A stretch of 25,824 nt of DNA from Methanobacterium spitsbergense (GTDB lineage: Archaea > Methanobacteriota > Methanobacteria > Methanobacteriales > Methanobacteriaceae): assembly GCF_019931065.1 (NCBI RefSeq), contig NZ_JAIOUQ010000011.1, positions 1-25,824 of the forward strand, in the 5' to 3' direction. A program made the position numbers and the translations under genes. Each line of letters starts with the position of its first letter. Within the stretch, counting starts at the first letter, position 1. This document shows, in pieces, positions 6,014-12,709 of this stretch. The notes under the pieces were generated by a model. It was not told the DNA's origin and did no database searches. It saw nothing but the letters and a program-made list of their open reading frames with translations.

Positions 6014-6238
6014 TCAATCCCTCAATAAACTTTGTAAATGGTTTAAATTGTGGAGTTCCCCTTCTTTGTACAATATTTCATTCTCAGTGTATTTTAAAAA
6101 GCATTCCCAGTCAGTTTTTTTCATGTGTGTAACCATGTAACATTTCCGTTTATCCTCTAAATCCAATGTAATACGGCGTTTTCTTTTATTTAATAGTTCT
6201 AGTTCCTTATTTAATGCTTCTATTTTTTCTTTAAACAT
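6014..6238 (-). CDS. Small coiled-coil protein
   Basis: 74 residues beginning 'MFKEKIEALNKELELLNKRK', with Leu heptads over the first 35 residues and another helix near the end. Its ATG directly follows the TGA of the 31-residue upstream gene, and GGTGG lies just before it. No family recognised. Confidence 0.6.
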   Translation of the reverse strand: MFKEKIEALNKELELLNKRKRRITLDLEDKRKCYMVTHMKKTDWECFLKYTENEILYKEGELHNLNHLQSLLRD

Positions 6239-6334
6239 TCAACCACCAAGCAATAAGCGTTTGTATTCGTTAAAATTAAAATTATTCTTATACCTAAGTC
6301 CTAATAAGTCTATATTCAAATGTATAGGTTTCAT
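6239..6334 (-). CDS. 31-residue microprotein
   Basis: Begins 'MKPIHLNIDLLGLRYKNNF' and ends 'RLLLGG'. It starts with ATG behind GGAGGGTG, and its stop TGA is followed without a gap by the ATG of the next gene. The strong ribosome binding site and the tight packing on both sides support a real gene. No function suggested. Confidence 0.55.
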   Translation of the reverse strand: MKPIHLNIDLLGLRYKNNFNFNEYKRLLLGG

Positions 6335-6344
6335 TCACACCCTC

Positions 6345-6497
6345 CTAATGATATTCATGTACATATTGAAATGGATTAAACTTTGAATTGTTAGCTAAAT
6401 TCCTACGTTCCTGTTTTACAAAGCGTTCATATTTTCCGGTTCGGAGTACACTTAATAAAAATTGGTATCTCTCAGGATCCTCTTCTTTAAGGCTCAC
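6345..6497 (-). CDS. 50-residue basic protein
   Basis: Begins 'MSLKEEDPERYQFLLSVLRT' and continues 'GKYERFVKQERRNLANNS'. The GTG start overlaps the stop of the upstream gene as TAGTG, and GGAGGGG lies seven bases before it. The next gene follows after a GGAGGGTG site that overlaps this stop. One long helix is likely, with a basic second half. Unknown role. Confidence 0.6.
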   Translation of the reverse strand: MSLKEEDPERYQFLLSVLRTGKYERFVKQERRNLANNSKFNPFQYVHEYH

Positions 6498-6838
6498 TAA
6501 TAACCCCTCCAAATCTCATATCGTGTTTTTCCTATCCACATAATACCCAAATTAGGGATATGTTTATCTTGCTCAATATTACCTATAAAAAAAGCATTTT
6601 TAGATATTGTTACTTGGATTTGTGCCCTGCAATGTTCCTTAGTGTAAATATCTGATTCATCTGTATAACTAAAAACAATTCGTTTAATATCCTTCGCTTT
6701 GAGATATATCTGTTTTTCAAGAGCTGTTTTAATTGTATCTAATAATGGAAAAGAAATATTTGAAGGATTATCAACAGCCCAGATTTTATGTTTTGCATAG
6801 ATTTTAGGGGGTTCACATTTAACACATCGACAATCCAT
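6497..6838 (-). CDS. Unknown protein with N-terminal CxCxxC
   Basis: 113 residues. It starts 'MDCRCVKCEPPKIYAKHKIW', with three clustered Cys residues that could bind one metal only with help from elsewhere. The rest looks like a small alpha/beta domain ('KDIKRIVFSYTDESD', 'AQIQVTISKNAFFIG', 'LGIMWIGKTRYEIWRG'). AAGGG lies before the ATG. No family recognised. Confidence 0.55.
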   Translation of the reverse strand: MDCRCVKCEPPKIYAKHKIWAVDNPSNISFPLLDTIKTALEKQIYLKAKDIKRIVFSYTDESDIYTKEHCRAQIQVTISKNAFFIGNIEQDKHIPNLGIMWIGKTRYEIWRGY

Positions 6839-6843
6839 CAAAA

Positions 6844-7644
6844 TCAGCCCTTCATCTTAATTTTAAGTTCGTGTGTTTGTGGGTTGATTTCAATAGATTC
6901 TGCATTCTTATAGACTATATCAACAATATCTAATATTGTTTGTTCAGGTGTTGCTTCAACTATTCCTAAGTTTACTCTGGCCTTATTGAATGTTTTTTGT
7001 AGATCTTCATATTCTTTATCGGATATTGAATCATCTATGACTTCAGTATCTGCAGATTTACCTTGAATTGTATTTCCCGATCCGATAGTTAATTCTAATT
7101 TAGGTTTTGTAACCTCTGAATTAGGAAGTTCGGGTTTTACTTCTTTTACTGGTTTTGGAAGTGCTTCTGTAATCGGATCATAGCTACTCTTTGCAGGTTC
7201 AGTTTTTGCAATTGAATAATATTTAGTCCGGGCCTTGTAGATATGTGTTAATATTCCATCTTCGTCTAACTTTTTAAGTGCCTGTGAGGTTTTAGATTTG
7301 CTAGTTTTTAACCTGTTTGATATGTATTCGATGGTAAATTCTTCTTTTGATTCAGGAATATTAGGTAATTCTATCCGTATCGTCTCAGATAATTTATTAG
7401 TTGCCCTGTCTTCATCTAATTTAACACATTCATTGCATCTACTAGCATATCCATACCGGCCATTTGAAGACTTTTTATATTCGCTAAAATTCTTAACTTT
7501 ATGACACCCTCTACATTCCTTTTCATTTACTATACTGTTTTTAGATTCTTTAACTTCATCTTTAACCATAACCTTCTCAGCCTCCCGATTTGGATATAAA
7601 ACTTTTTCACGTTCTTTAAGTTCACTTAGGCTCATTGGGTTCAT
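6844..7644 (-). CDS. Zinc-finger and winged-helix DNA-binding protein
   Basis: 266 residues in three parts. Residues about 43-75 carry 'CRGCHKVKNFSEYKKSSNGR' and 'RCNECVK', a four-Cys finger of the type often seen before HNH or DNA-binding domains in phages. Residues about 100-150 read as a winged helix ('EEFTIEYISNRLKTSKSKTS', 'ALKKLDEDGILTHI', 'TKYYSI'). The Pro- and Lys-rich linker leads to a C-terminal acidic part ending 'LKIKMKG'. It overlaps the preceding gene by ATGA. A viral transcription regulator or replication accessory protein is the likely role, inferred from the domains. Confidence 0.65.
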   Translation of the reverse strand: MNPMSLSELKEREKVLYPNREAEKVMVKDEVKESKNSIVNEKECRGCHKVKNFSEYKKSSNGRYGYASRCNECVKLDEDRATNKLSETIRIELPNIPESKEEFTIEYISNRLKTSKSKTSQALKKLDEDGILTHIYKARTKYYSIAKTEPAKSSYDPITEALPKPVKEVKPELPNSEVTKPKLELTIGSGNTIQGKSADTEVIDDSISDKEYEDLQKTFNKARVNLGIVEATPEQTILDIVDIVYKNAESIEINPQTHELKIKMKG

Positions 7645-8021
7645 TTAGAATCAGCCCTTAACAGTTCCATCACTTCTCTTTTAAGTTCTATTGGGGGTTC
7701 GCTGTGAGGTGGCCTGTAAAATAAACCTTTACAACTCATTTTAGTTGATGTGGCCCTTTTTGTCCTTCCAAGTTCATCTGCTATTTCTTGAGTTCCAAAC
7801 CCTTTTTTATTCATTATCCATGCAGTCCACAGATCCTTATTACTCCAAATATTTGCATGGGTAACTCCTAATATGGATGCTCTTGAATTAATTGCAGATT
7901 CACTTCTTAATGGTAAATGTTCTTTTCTTATTTGAGGTGCTTTGAGCCCTATTCCTTTAAGTTCAATTAACAAGTTATCTTCATCTTCTGACCAATGTTT
8001 ACCTGATGAATCAGTGTTCAT
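7641..8021 (-). CDS. Tandem Myb/SANT-like helix-turn-helix protein (copy 2)
   Basis: 126 residues with two helix-turn-helix units. The first reads 'HWSEDEDNLLIELKGIGL', then 'LPLRSESAINSRASILG'; the second 'WSNKDLWTAWIMNKKGFGTQ', then 'IADELGRTKRATSTKMSCKG'. The Trp spacing and the 'RS..A...R' recognition helix resemble Myb/SANT-type DNA-binding repeats, and the second unit resembles a sigma-like 'EIA..LGRT..AT..K' helix-turn-helix. It matches the upstream gene along its whole length, down to a shared 'GLFY.PP.' segment, so the two are a tandem duplication. They overlap by ATGA. Confidence 0.65.
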   Translation of the reverse strand: MNTDSSGKHWSEDEDNLLIELKGIGLKAPQIRKEHLPLRSESAINSRASILGVTHANIWSNKDLWTAWIMNKKGFGTQEIADELGRTKRATSTKMSCKGLFYRPPHSEPPIELKREVMELLRADSK

Positions 8022-8395
8022 TTACTATCATCACCTAAGAGTTCATTAACAATATTGCTGTATTTCTCAGGTGGAGATCCGACTGGAGGATGGTAAAATA
8101 AGCCTTCTATTGAGATTTTATGGGATGTTGCATTTTTGGTTCTATGGATTTCTTTGCTAATATCCTCTGTGTAGTATCCTTTTTGGATTAATATCCAAAC
8201 CTTCCATAGTTCATCATTTGTCCATGACCTATTCTCAGTTGTAATTTTTAATATTCGACTATGCCTTCTTACCGCAAGAATAGTTCTCCCTTCAAGATAT
8301 CCTTCCTTCTTTATTTGTGATGGAAACATTCCTTGACTTCTTAATTCAATTAATTTTTTATTCTCTTCAGGTGTCCAATTAGAAAGTTTTATCAT
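8018..8395 (-). CDS. Tandem Myb/SANT-like helix-turn-helix protein (copy 1)
   Basis: Preferred start is the ATG at 8393-8395 (protein 'MIKLSNWTPEENKKLIELRS'), which overlaps the upstream stop as ATGA; an in-frame TTG lies six codons earlier. The unit order is the same as in the next gene: 'WTPEENKKLIELRSQG', 'LEGRTILAVRRHSRILK', then 'SWTNDELWKVWILIQKG' and 'ISKEIHRTKNATSHKISIEG'. The paralogue pair probably binds DNA, perhaps as a heterodimer; that part is inference. Confidence 0.65.
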   Translation of the reverse strand: MIKLSNWTPEENKKLIELRSQGMFPSQIKKEGYLEGRTILAVRRHSRILKITTENRSWTNDELWKVWILIQKGYYTEDISKEIHRTKNATSHKISIEGLFYHPPVGSPPEKYSNIVNELLGDDSK

Positions 8396-8622
8396 CCTTG
8401 ACCAGCCCCACAATCCCGATAAGGTTTTTCTAGATTTTCCTTTATACAGATCGATTTGAGTCTATCCAGTTCTGCTTTTAGTTTAGGCTCCCTTTTTTCT
8501 AGTTCCTGTAATTCTATCTTCCTATCAGTTCTACTTGGATCCTTTTGCAGCTGTAATTTTAAACTTTTAATATCCCCACAACATTCAAGCCATTTATTAG
8601 TTGCAATTAACAGTTCAGACAT
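8392..8622 (-). CDS. Small coiled-coil protein
   Basis: 76 residues, mostly one charged helix ('LELQELEKREPKLKAELDRL'-like spacing of Leu and Lys) with 'CCGDI' near the start. AAGGAGGA lies seven bases before the ATG. It overlaps the upstream zinc-ribbon gene by one base (TAATG). Unknown role. Confidence 0.6.
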   Translation of the reverse strand: MSELLIATNKWLECCGDIKSLKLQLQKDPSRTDRKIELQELEKREPKLKAELDRLKSICIKENLEKPYRDCGAGQG

Positions 8623-8786
8623 TAAGATTCCTCCTTAACTTTTAAAACATGAACCGGTTCATTTTCCTTAGGATGTACAAAATAACAAAACGATTTACAT
8701 CGTGGACATTTAATTGCCTCACCTGAACCATCGTCATCTCTGTTAAAATGATTAGAACAACACGAACAAGCAACTTTACGCATCAT
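8622..8786 (-). CDS. Small zinc-ribbon (Com-like) protein
   Basis: 53-54 residues: 'MRKVACSCCSNHFNRDDDGS', then 'AIKCPRCKSFCYF'. The paired CxxC motifs (CSCC and CPRC) and short length resemble Com/Mom-type zinc ribbons found in phages, which act in translation control or nucleic-acid binding. The start ATGATG overlaps the stop of the ASCH gene by four bases if the first ATG is used, and the stop overlaps the next gene as TAATG. Confidence 0.7.
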   Translation of the reverse strand: MMRKVACSCCSNHFNRDDDGSGEAIKCPRCKSFCYFVHPKENEPVHVLKVKEES

Positions 8787-9292
8787 GCTTCCACCTTTTC
8801 CAAGAATTTAGTTGCAAAACTAGAATATATTTTAGAACTTCCAGATTGGATCCTAACCATTTCATTACCCGGTATCCACCAAGGATCTTCAGTAACATCC
8901 CATCGAATATCTCCATGGATACTATGCTCAGCACATTCATTGCTTAAAACTACAAGATCGCCTTTTTTAATGCCACTATAAGCAAGTTCAAAATCAATAA
9001 CAGTTACTTCTAAGTCAGGACTCCATTTACCGTTGATTTGATTCCAAATATCAACGAATTCCTCTACACTATAACCTCCTTCTTTCATGGCATCCTCTGG
9101 AGTTATTTGACATAATTTCTCCTTGCGGATCCCTGTGATCAAAAGTTTAGCAAAATAGTATGTACTCAACATCTGAGTTTTTGCAAGGTGAACAGATCCT
9201 ACTTTTGCCCTGGGCTTTTTCCAAATCCTTCTAGTCTGAGTTTTCTCACCTCGAAGAATTGGATTGATATGAAAATCTTTAAAAAGAATCAT
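8783..9292 (-). CDS. ASCH-domain protein
   Basis: 169 residues. The first 110 residues follow the ASCH pattern: 'HINPILRGEKTQTRRIWKKP', 'KVGSVHLAKTQ', 'AKLLITGIRKEKLCQITPED', 'AMKEGGYSVEEFVDIWNQIN', and a closing strand 'LEVTVIDFE'. ASCH is a PUA-related beta-barrel that binds RNA or modified nucleotides; some members cut RNA. The remaining 60 residues are a C-terminal extension ('DIRWDVTEDPWWIPGNEMVR') that I do not recognise. It overlaps the upstream JAMM gene by ATGA, so the two proteins are made together. Confidence 0.8.
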   Translation of the reverse strand: MILFKDFHINPILRGEKTQTRRIWKKPRAKVGSVHLAKTQMLSTYYFAKLLITGIRKEKLCQITPEDAMKEGGYSVEEFVDIWNQINGKWSPDLEVTVIDFELAYSGIKKGDLVVLSNECAEHSIHGDIRWDVTEDPWWIPGNEMVRIQSGSSKIYSSFATKFLEKVEA

Positions 9293-9747
9293 GATGAATC
9301 CCTTACCAGTCTGAGTTCATCGTGAGTGGTATACATGTGAAGAGTTGTACTATAATCCCTCCCCATAATCAAAAGAAGAAATTGAGGACAATTCAGTTTT
9401 TCATTAGCTGCAAAATCCATACTTTGGTTGCTATCAATTAAACTAGGTTCAGGTGAATTATTTGGGTGTGTATGAAAATTACCTAATATTCGTTGCCCTT
9501 CATCCCATTTCTCATCCAATATTTGCTTACTCGTTTTACCAAATTCAAAATTAGTTTCTGGATCTTTTGAGATATTTGGTAAAACTATGAATGATTCAAT
9601 AATTGCAGTAGTGTGATCTTTTGAATATTTACCAAAAAGCCATCCTCCTGCTTCAAATAAATTGATATCATATACATTTTTTATTCTATCAACTATGGAA
9701 TCCTCAATTTCTGCATAAAGCCTACTGTCCTCACATTTAAATTTCAT
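9289..9747 (-). CDS. JAMM/MPN+ metalloprotease (JAB domain), stand-alone
   Basis: 152 residues forming one JAB1/MPN domain. All catalytic residues are present: the upstream Glu in 'FEAGGWLFGKY', then H-x-H-x7-S-x2-D as 'GNFHTHPNNSPEPSLID'. Such zinc enzymes remove ubiquitin-like modifiers from proteins; in archaea the closest known activity is desampylation. No extra domain such as NlpC/P60 is attached, which argues against a tail-assembly protease. It is coupled by ATGA to genes on both sides: an unknown 102-residue protein before and the ASCH gene after. GGGG lies seven bases before the ATG. The substrate is unknown. Confidence 0.85.
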   Translation of the reverse strand: MKFKCEDSRLYAEIEDSIVDRIKNVYDINLFEAGGWLFGKYSKDHTTAIIESFIVLPNISKDPETNFEFGKTSKQILDEKWDEGQRILGNFHTHPNNSPEPSLIDSNQSMDFAANEKLNCPQFLLLIMGRDYSTTLHMYTTHDELRLVRDSS

Positions 9748-10052
9748 GAAATTCCCCTCAATATGGCCTGTTCACTTCGATGTTTAACCTTAACCTTCCT
9801 TATCTCCGTTATCCGTACATTACTAAATGTCTTAAAAAATTCTATCCACTTATGCTTCAGATTATGGAATGCAACAAAAAGGTGATCCTTTACCTTCTCA
9901 TTATCCTCATCAGAATACTTACCCATAACACCAATAATGAAAAATATCTTACCTGTTTTCGTTTTTACTGGTTCTATATCCACATCAACAAAAGGAAACT
10001 GTTCTATCGTGGATTTAACTTCGTTAAAATTAGAATATTCTTCAAGATTCAT
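9744..10052 (-). CDS. Unknown alpha/beta protein upstream of the JAMM gene
   Basis: 102 residues with predicted strands ('PFVDVDIEPVKTKTGKIFFI', 'RITEIRKVKVKH') around helices ('NEKVKDHLFVAFHNLKHKWI'). It overlaps its neighbours on both sides by ATGA, so it is likely a functional partner of the JAMM protease or of the gene before it. I looked for an E2-like or ubiquitin-like fold and cannot support one: there is no clear catalytic Cys and no C-terminal Gly-Gly. Confidence 0.55.
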   Translation of the reverse strand: MNLEEYSNFNEVKSTIEQFPFVDVDIEPVKTKTGKIFFIIGVMGKYSDEDNEKVKDHLFVAFHNLKHKWIEFFKTFSNVRITEIRKVKVKHRSEQAILRGIS

Positions 10053-10282
10053 GAGGAATCCCCCTCATCTCGATATTTCATGGAAGTGATTAAACTAGGC
10101 AATTCCTCTTCTAATCTTTTGGCATCCTCTAATGTTAATTCGATACACCGTCCTTCTACTTTATTACAAATACTTAATTTCCCATTGTCTCCAGGATCAG
10201 GATATTCTCCATCAGGAGTGTTATTAAGATTAATCTGTAACCTAAAATCTCCAAAATAAGTTCCTTCCGTTCTTGTACTCAT
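10049..10282 (-). CDS. Unknown small protein
   Basis: 77 residues: two strand-like segments ('FGDFRLQINLNN', 'KLSICNKVEGRCIELTL') then an acidic helix ('EDAKRLEEELPSLITSMK'). AGGTG lies seven bases before the ATG. It could be a small alpha/beta domain, but no family is recognised. First of a four-gene coupled block (this gene, the 9744 gene, JAMM, ASCH). Confidence 0.55.
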   Translation of the reverse strand: MSTRTEGTYFGDFRLQINLNNTPDGEYPDPGDNGKLSICNKVEGRCIELTLEDAKRLEEELPSLITSMKYRDEGDSS

Positions 10283-10346
10283 CACAAATCACCTCTTATA
10301 CTAATAATGGCCATCCCTAATATGCTCAAAAAATAAAATAAAAAAA

Positions 10347-10655
10347 TTAGACTTCAATCTTCTTAGTTCCAAATTCTAATGTAGACTGTTTACCAATACC
10401 CTTCAGATCCGCAAGGAGAAAATAACAGCTGTCAATATGTTTGCAGGTAAAACTTCCAGGATCTCCAGGCGCCCTACCTCTCCAATCATGACATTCACAA
10501 AGCCAGGAACCTTCTTCATAATGGACCATGTAAACTTCATGATTCGAACCTTTAACCCTAAAAGTATAACTCTCATGTTCAACATCGGCCTCTAAAAGCT
10601 CCACATGGCCATGCAGATAAATAGCATGTCCTCTAGATATTCGATCAGACTTCAA
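10347..10655 (-). CDS. SWIM-type zinc finger protein
   Basis: 102 residues. The core is a SWIM motif: 'WLCECHDWRGRAPG', then 'FTCKHI', that is CxC followed by CxH. It is preceded by strands 'YTFRVKGSNHEVYMVHYEEG'. SWIM fingers bind DNA or proteins. Starts at TTG with GAGGTG five bases before it. About 60 bases of AT-rich DNA separate it from the 10049 gene downstream. Stand-alone SWIM proteins of this length are seen in archaeal mobile elements, from memory; the precise role is unknown. Confidence 0.75.
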   Translation of the reverse strand: MKSDRISRGHAIYLHGHVELLEADVEHESYTFRVKGSNHEVYMVHYEEGSWLCECHDWRGRAPGDPGSFTCKHIDSCYFLLADLKGIGKQSTLEFGTKKIEV

Positions 10656-10683
10656 AATAGCACCTCAAAAAATAGAATTAAAT

Positions 10684-10848
10684 TTAACTTAATTGGGTTT
10701 GTCCTTCTATATCTGGAAACTCATCTCTTAACCAATCCACTTCTTTAGTAGCTTCCTCTAAATCCTCTGTAGAACCGGTTAATATTTTATTAGCTTTATG
10801 TATTTTCCTTTTTTCTTCAGCTAATAAATATTTTGGATTAATAAACAT
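10684..10848 (-). CDS. Small acidic protein, unknown
   Basis: 54 residues: 'MFINPKYLLAEEKRKIHKAN', then an acidic helix 'EDLEEATKEVDWLRDEF'. A longer frame upstream would give an N-terminus that is simply the frameshifted end of the 10838 gene, so I place the start at the ATG 10846-10848. It overlaps that gene's end by 11 bases, consistent with coupled translation. Confidence 0.5.
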   Translation of the reverse strand: MFINPKYLLAEEKRKIHKANKILTGSTEDLEEATKEVDWLRDEFPDIEGQTQLS

Positions 10849-10984
10849 TGACTTCAACAAGTAAACCTTTTGATTTAAACTTCTTTTTAGTTGAAATAAA
10901 ATGTTCTGAACAATTATCCTCTGCAATTCTATCTTTAGCATATTCAACAAATTCATTTATTAAATTCATATTAATCTCTTCCAT
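10838..10984 (-). CDS. 48-residue protein, unknown
   Basis: Begins 'MEEINMNLINEFVEYAKDRI' and ends 'GLLVEVNVY'. It has a GAGGTGAT site five bases before the ATG, far better than any site for the longer overlapping frame. One helix then one or two strands. Coupled to the next gene. No family recognised. Confidence 0.6.
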   Translation of the reverse strand: MEEINMNLINEFVEYAKDRIAEDNCSEHFISTKKKFKSKGLLVEVNVY

Positions 10985-11010
10985 CAGATCACCTCATAAA
11001 AATAGTATTG

Positions 11011-11241
11011 TTAATATTCGTCTCTTGGATTCTCAGGAGTATAATAATATTTATCATCTGAACTCCAATAAGCCCTACAAGATGGATTTAAACAAACAAA
11101 ACTTGTAGGATAATAATCTGCTATATGTGCTTCAACTGTTGGAATCATAACTCCCAAATAAGTTAAATTTCCACAATTAGGGCAAGGCCTATCAATCATT
11201 TTTATTTCATTAATCATGTTACAGATAGCTCCATCAGTCAT
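11011..11241 (-). CDS. Zinc-ribbon protein
   Basis: About 76 residues: 'CPNCGNLTYLGVMIPTVEA' and 'SFVCLNPSCRAYW' (CxxC ... CxxxxC), a zinc ribbon, ending with an acidic, Tyr-rich tail. I prefer the ATG at 11239-11241 ('MTDGAICNMINEIK'), which overlaps the upstream stop by 8 bases, over the longer frame beginning 15 codons earlier inside the previous gene. Likely nucleic-acid binding. Confidence 0.6.
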   Translation of the reverse strand: MTDGAICNMINEIKMIDRPCPNCGNLTYLGVMIPTVEAHIADYYPTSFVCLNPSCRAYWSSDDKYYYTPENPRDEY

Positions 11242-11539
11242 ATGAACCACTATCCTCTGCAAGTTCTTCAAGTGTTCGATGGTCACTAACAGGTTCTAAT
11301 AATGGTTTTTCACCTGTTGGTTTGATTATAAAGTCACGGCCAGGTTTAATTAAACATGTTTTTCCAGTTCCCTTATTCTCCACGTAGAGTATTTCTTTTA
11401 TTTCATGACCTCTTTGATCAAGCAATATATTCTTAATTAGAATACTTTTTAAATCACCATTAGGACGTTCTATGTTTACGACACGGCCTATAAATTCTAA
11501 TGTATCATCAATATTCCATCTAGGCACTTTTACCACCAA
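11234..11539 (-). CDS. Unknown protein, beta-rich
   Basis: 101 residues with strand-like segments ('LEFIGRVVNIERPNGDLKSI', 'KEILYVENKGTGKTCLIKPG') and a short acidic C-terminus. The reading suggests an OB- or SH3-like barrel but this is not firm. Starts at TTG or GTG overlapping the end of the previous gene by 10 bases; there is no strong ribosome binding site. Confidence 0.5.
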   Translation of the reverse strand: MVVKVPRWNIDDTLEFIGRVVNIERPNGDLKSILIKNILLDQRGHEIKEILYVENKGTGKTCLIKPGRDFIIKPTGEKPLLEPVSDHRTLEELAEDSGSYD

Positions 11540-12087
11540 ACCGATTCTTTTAAATATTTAACAAATTTCTCAAGGATATTTAGAGTTCCAGGTGCACCTC
11601 CAGGTTTAGCTTCAACTTTCTCAATCTCAACTGGAATCTCCTCAATATAATAAAGATACTTCCCATTTCCACTATAAGGTATTCTTTTTAATTTTCCTTC
11701 TTTATGTAACGTTGATAACGCACTACTGGACTTAACCTTCAAGGCTTTATCAATATCACTGCAAAATACCCATGGGTGGCCACGTACATAATCCAATACC
11801 TTCATCTTAATAGTACCTTTACGCTCCTTTGGTTCTTGACCTAAGCCATGGTCATAATACCAGTTCTTTTTACTCAACTGCACTACTATTGCGTTTTCAG
11901 TTCTTTGAAAATAATCTGCAAGTCGTTTAATCCTTGGATGTCCATATACATGTAAATCTGTAGTTGCCGATTCAAGTAAAAAATTAGTATCTAATTCTTT
12001 CCAAGGTGTAGAATCATTCTTAGGTTTAATATTCTTCTCAACAACATTATCCATATAATCTGATAATTTACTATTACTTGCGGACAT
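11530..12087 (-). CDS. Winged-helix DNA-binding protein
   Basis: 185 residues from the ATG at 12085-12087, chosen because GGAGG lies seven bases before it. The N-terminal part has 'RIKRLADYFQRTENAIVVQL', a helix-turn-helix like those in the Myb-like pair. The middle has a winged helix: 'KVLDYVRGHPWVFCSDIDKA', 'SSSALSTLHKEGKLKRI', then the wing 'GNGKYLYYIEE'. A Pro-Gly linker leads to a C-terminal helix. Probably a viral regulator. It follows the AP2-HNH gene after 27 bases. Confidence 0.6.
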   Translation of the reverse strand: MSASNSKLSDYMDNVVEKNIKPKNDSTPWKELDTNFLLESATTDLHVYGHPRIKRLADYFQRTENAIVVQLSKKNWYYDHGLGQEPKERKGTIKMKVLDYVRGHPWVFCSDIDKALKVKSSSALSTLHKEGKLKRIPYSGNGKYLYYIEEIPVEIEKVEAKPGGAPGTLNILEKFVKYLKESVWW

Positions 12088-12114
12088 ATCAATTGCCTCC
12101 AATAAAAGTAGATA

Positions 12115-12681
12115 TTAATTTAATTTACCTGTTTTACAAATTAATTCTTCACCAACTAATTCCCTACACGCTTTTTCATAAGCTTTTGCGGCATCTTTTT
12201 CATCCTTAAATGAGCCCAAAAAATTTATTTTACCTTTAATTTGAATTCGGGCCACCCAGTTTTTATTTCGTTTATTAAAATATACTCCAGGATATCTGCT
12301 ACTTTTTTTACCATGTTTTCTATTTTGTGTATTTTGTCTATTAGAACAAATTCTCAAATTAGATTTTCTGTTATCTAAACCATTCCCATTAATATGATCA
12401 ACCATCATATTTTTAGGGGCATTTAAAATTAATCTGTGCATTCTAACCATTTTAAATTTCTTTTTACCTTCAAAAGTTCCTAAATAAGTATTTCTGAGAG
12501 CATAATAAGAATTATGCATTTTGAGTGTATTCCATTTCCATTGATTTAAATAATCTAAATCTTCTTTATCTACTAAAGCAACTTTATCTTGAGTTAAAGG
12601 GATTATTCCAATTTCATTAGATATAGATGAATTATGCAGCTGTAAATTTTGATGTTGAATAATATCTTCAAAATCTTCCAT
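12115..12681 (-). CDS. Second free-standing AP2-HNH homing endonuclease
   Basis: 188 residues, the same two-part design as the 1541-2062 protein: HNH domain ('VRMHRLILNAPKNMMVDHIN', 'LDNRKSNLRICSNRQN') then AP2 domain ('SRYPGVYFNKRNKNWVARI', 'FLGSFKDEKDAAKAYEKA', 'VGEELICK'). It has 15 more residues at the N-terminus. GAGGTGAT lies before the ATG. It sits between the OB-fold gene and a winged-helix gene in a tightly packed operon. The two endonucleases are clearly paralogous but diverged, so they probably target different sites. Confidence 0.92.
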   Translation of the reverse strand: MEDFEDIIQHQNLQLHNSSISNEIGIIPLTQDKVALVDKEDLDYLNQWKWNTLKMHNSYYALRNTYLGTFEGKKKFKMVRMHRLILNAPKNMMVDHINGNGLDNRKSNLRICSNRQNTQNRKHGKKSSRYPGVYFNKRNKNWVARIQIKGKINFLGSFKDEKDAAKAYEKACRELVGEELICKTGKLN

Positions 12682-12709
12682 ACAATCACCTCAAAAAAAA
12701 TAAGTAAAT

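Noticed and set aside
9780..10259. Rightward 159-codon frame
   Set aside because: It is antisense to two tightly coupled leftward genes and lacks a ribosome binding site.
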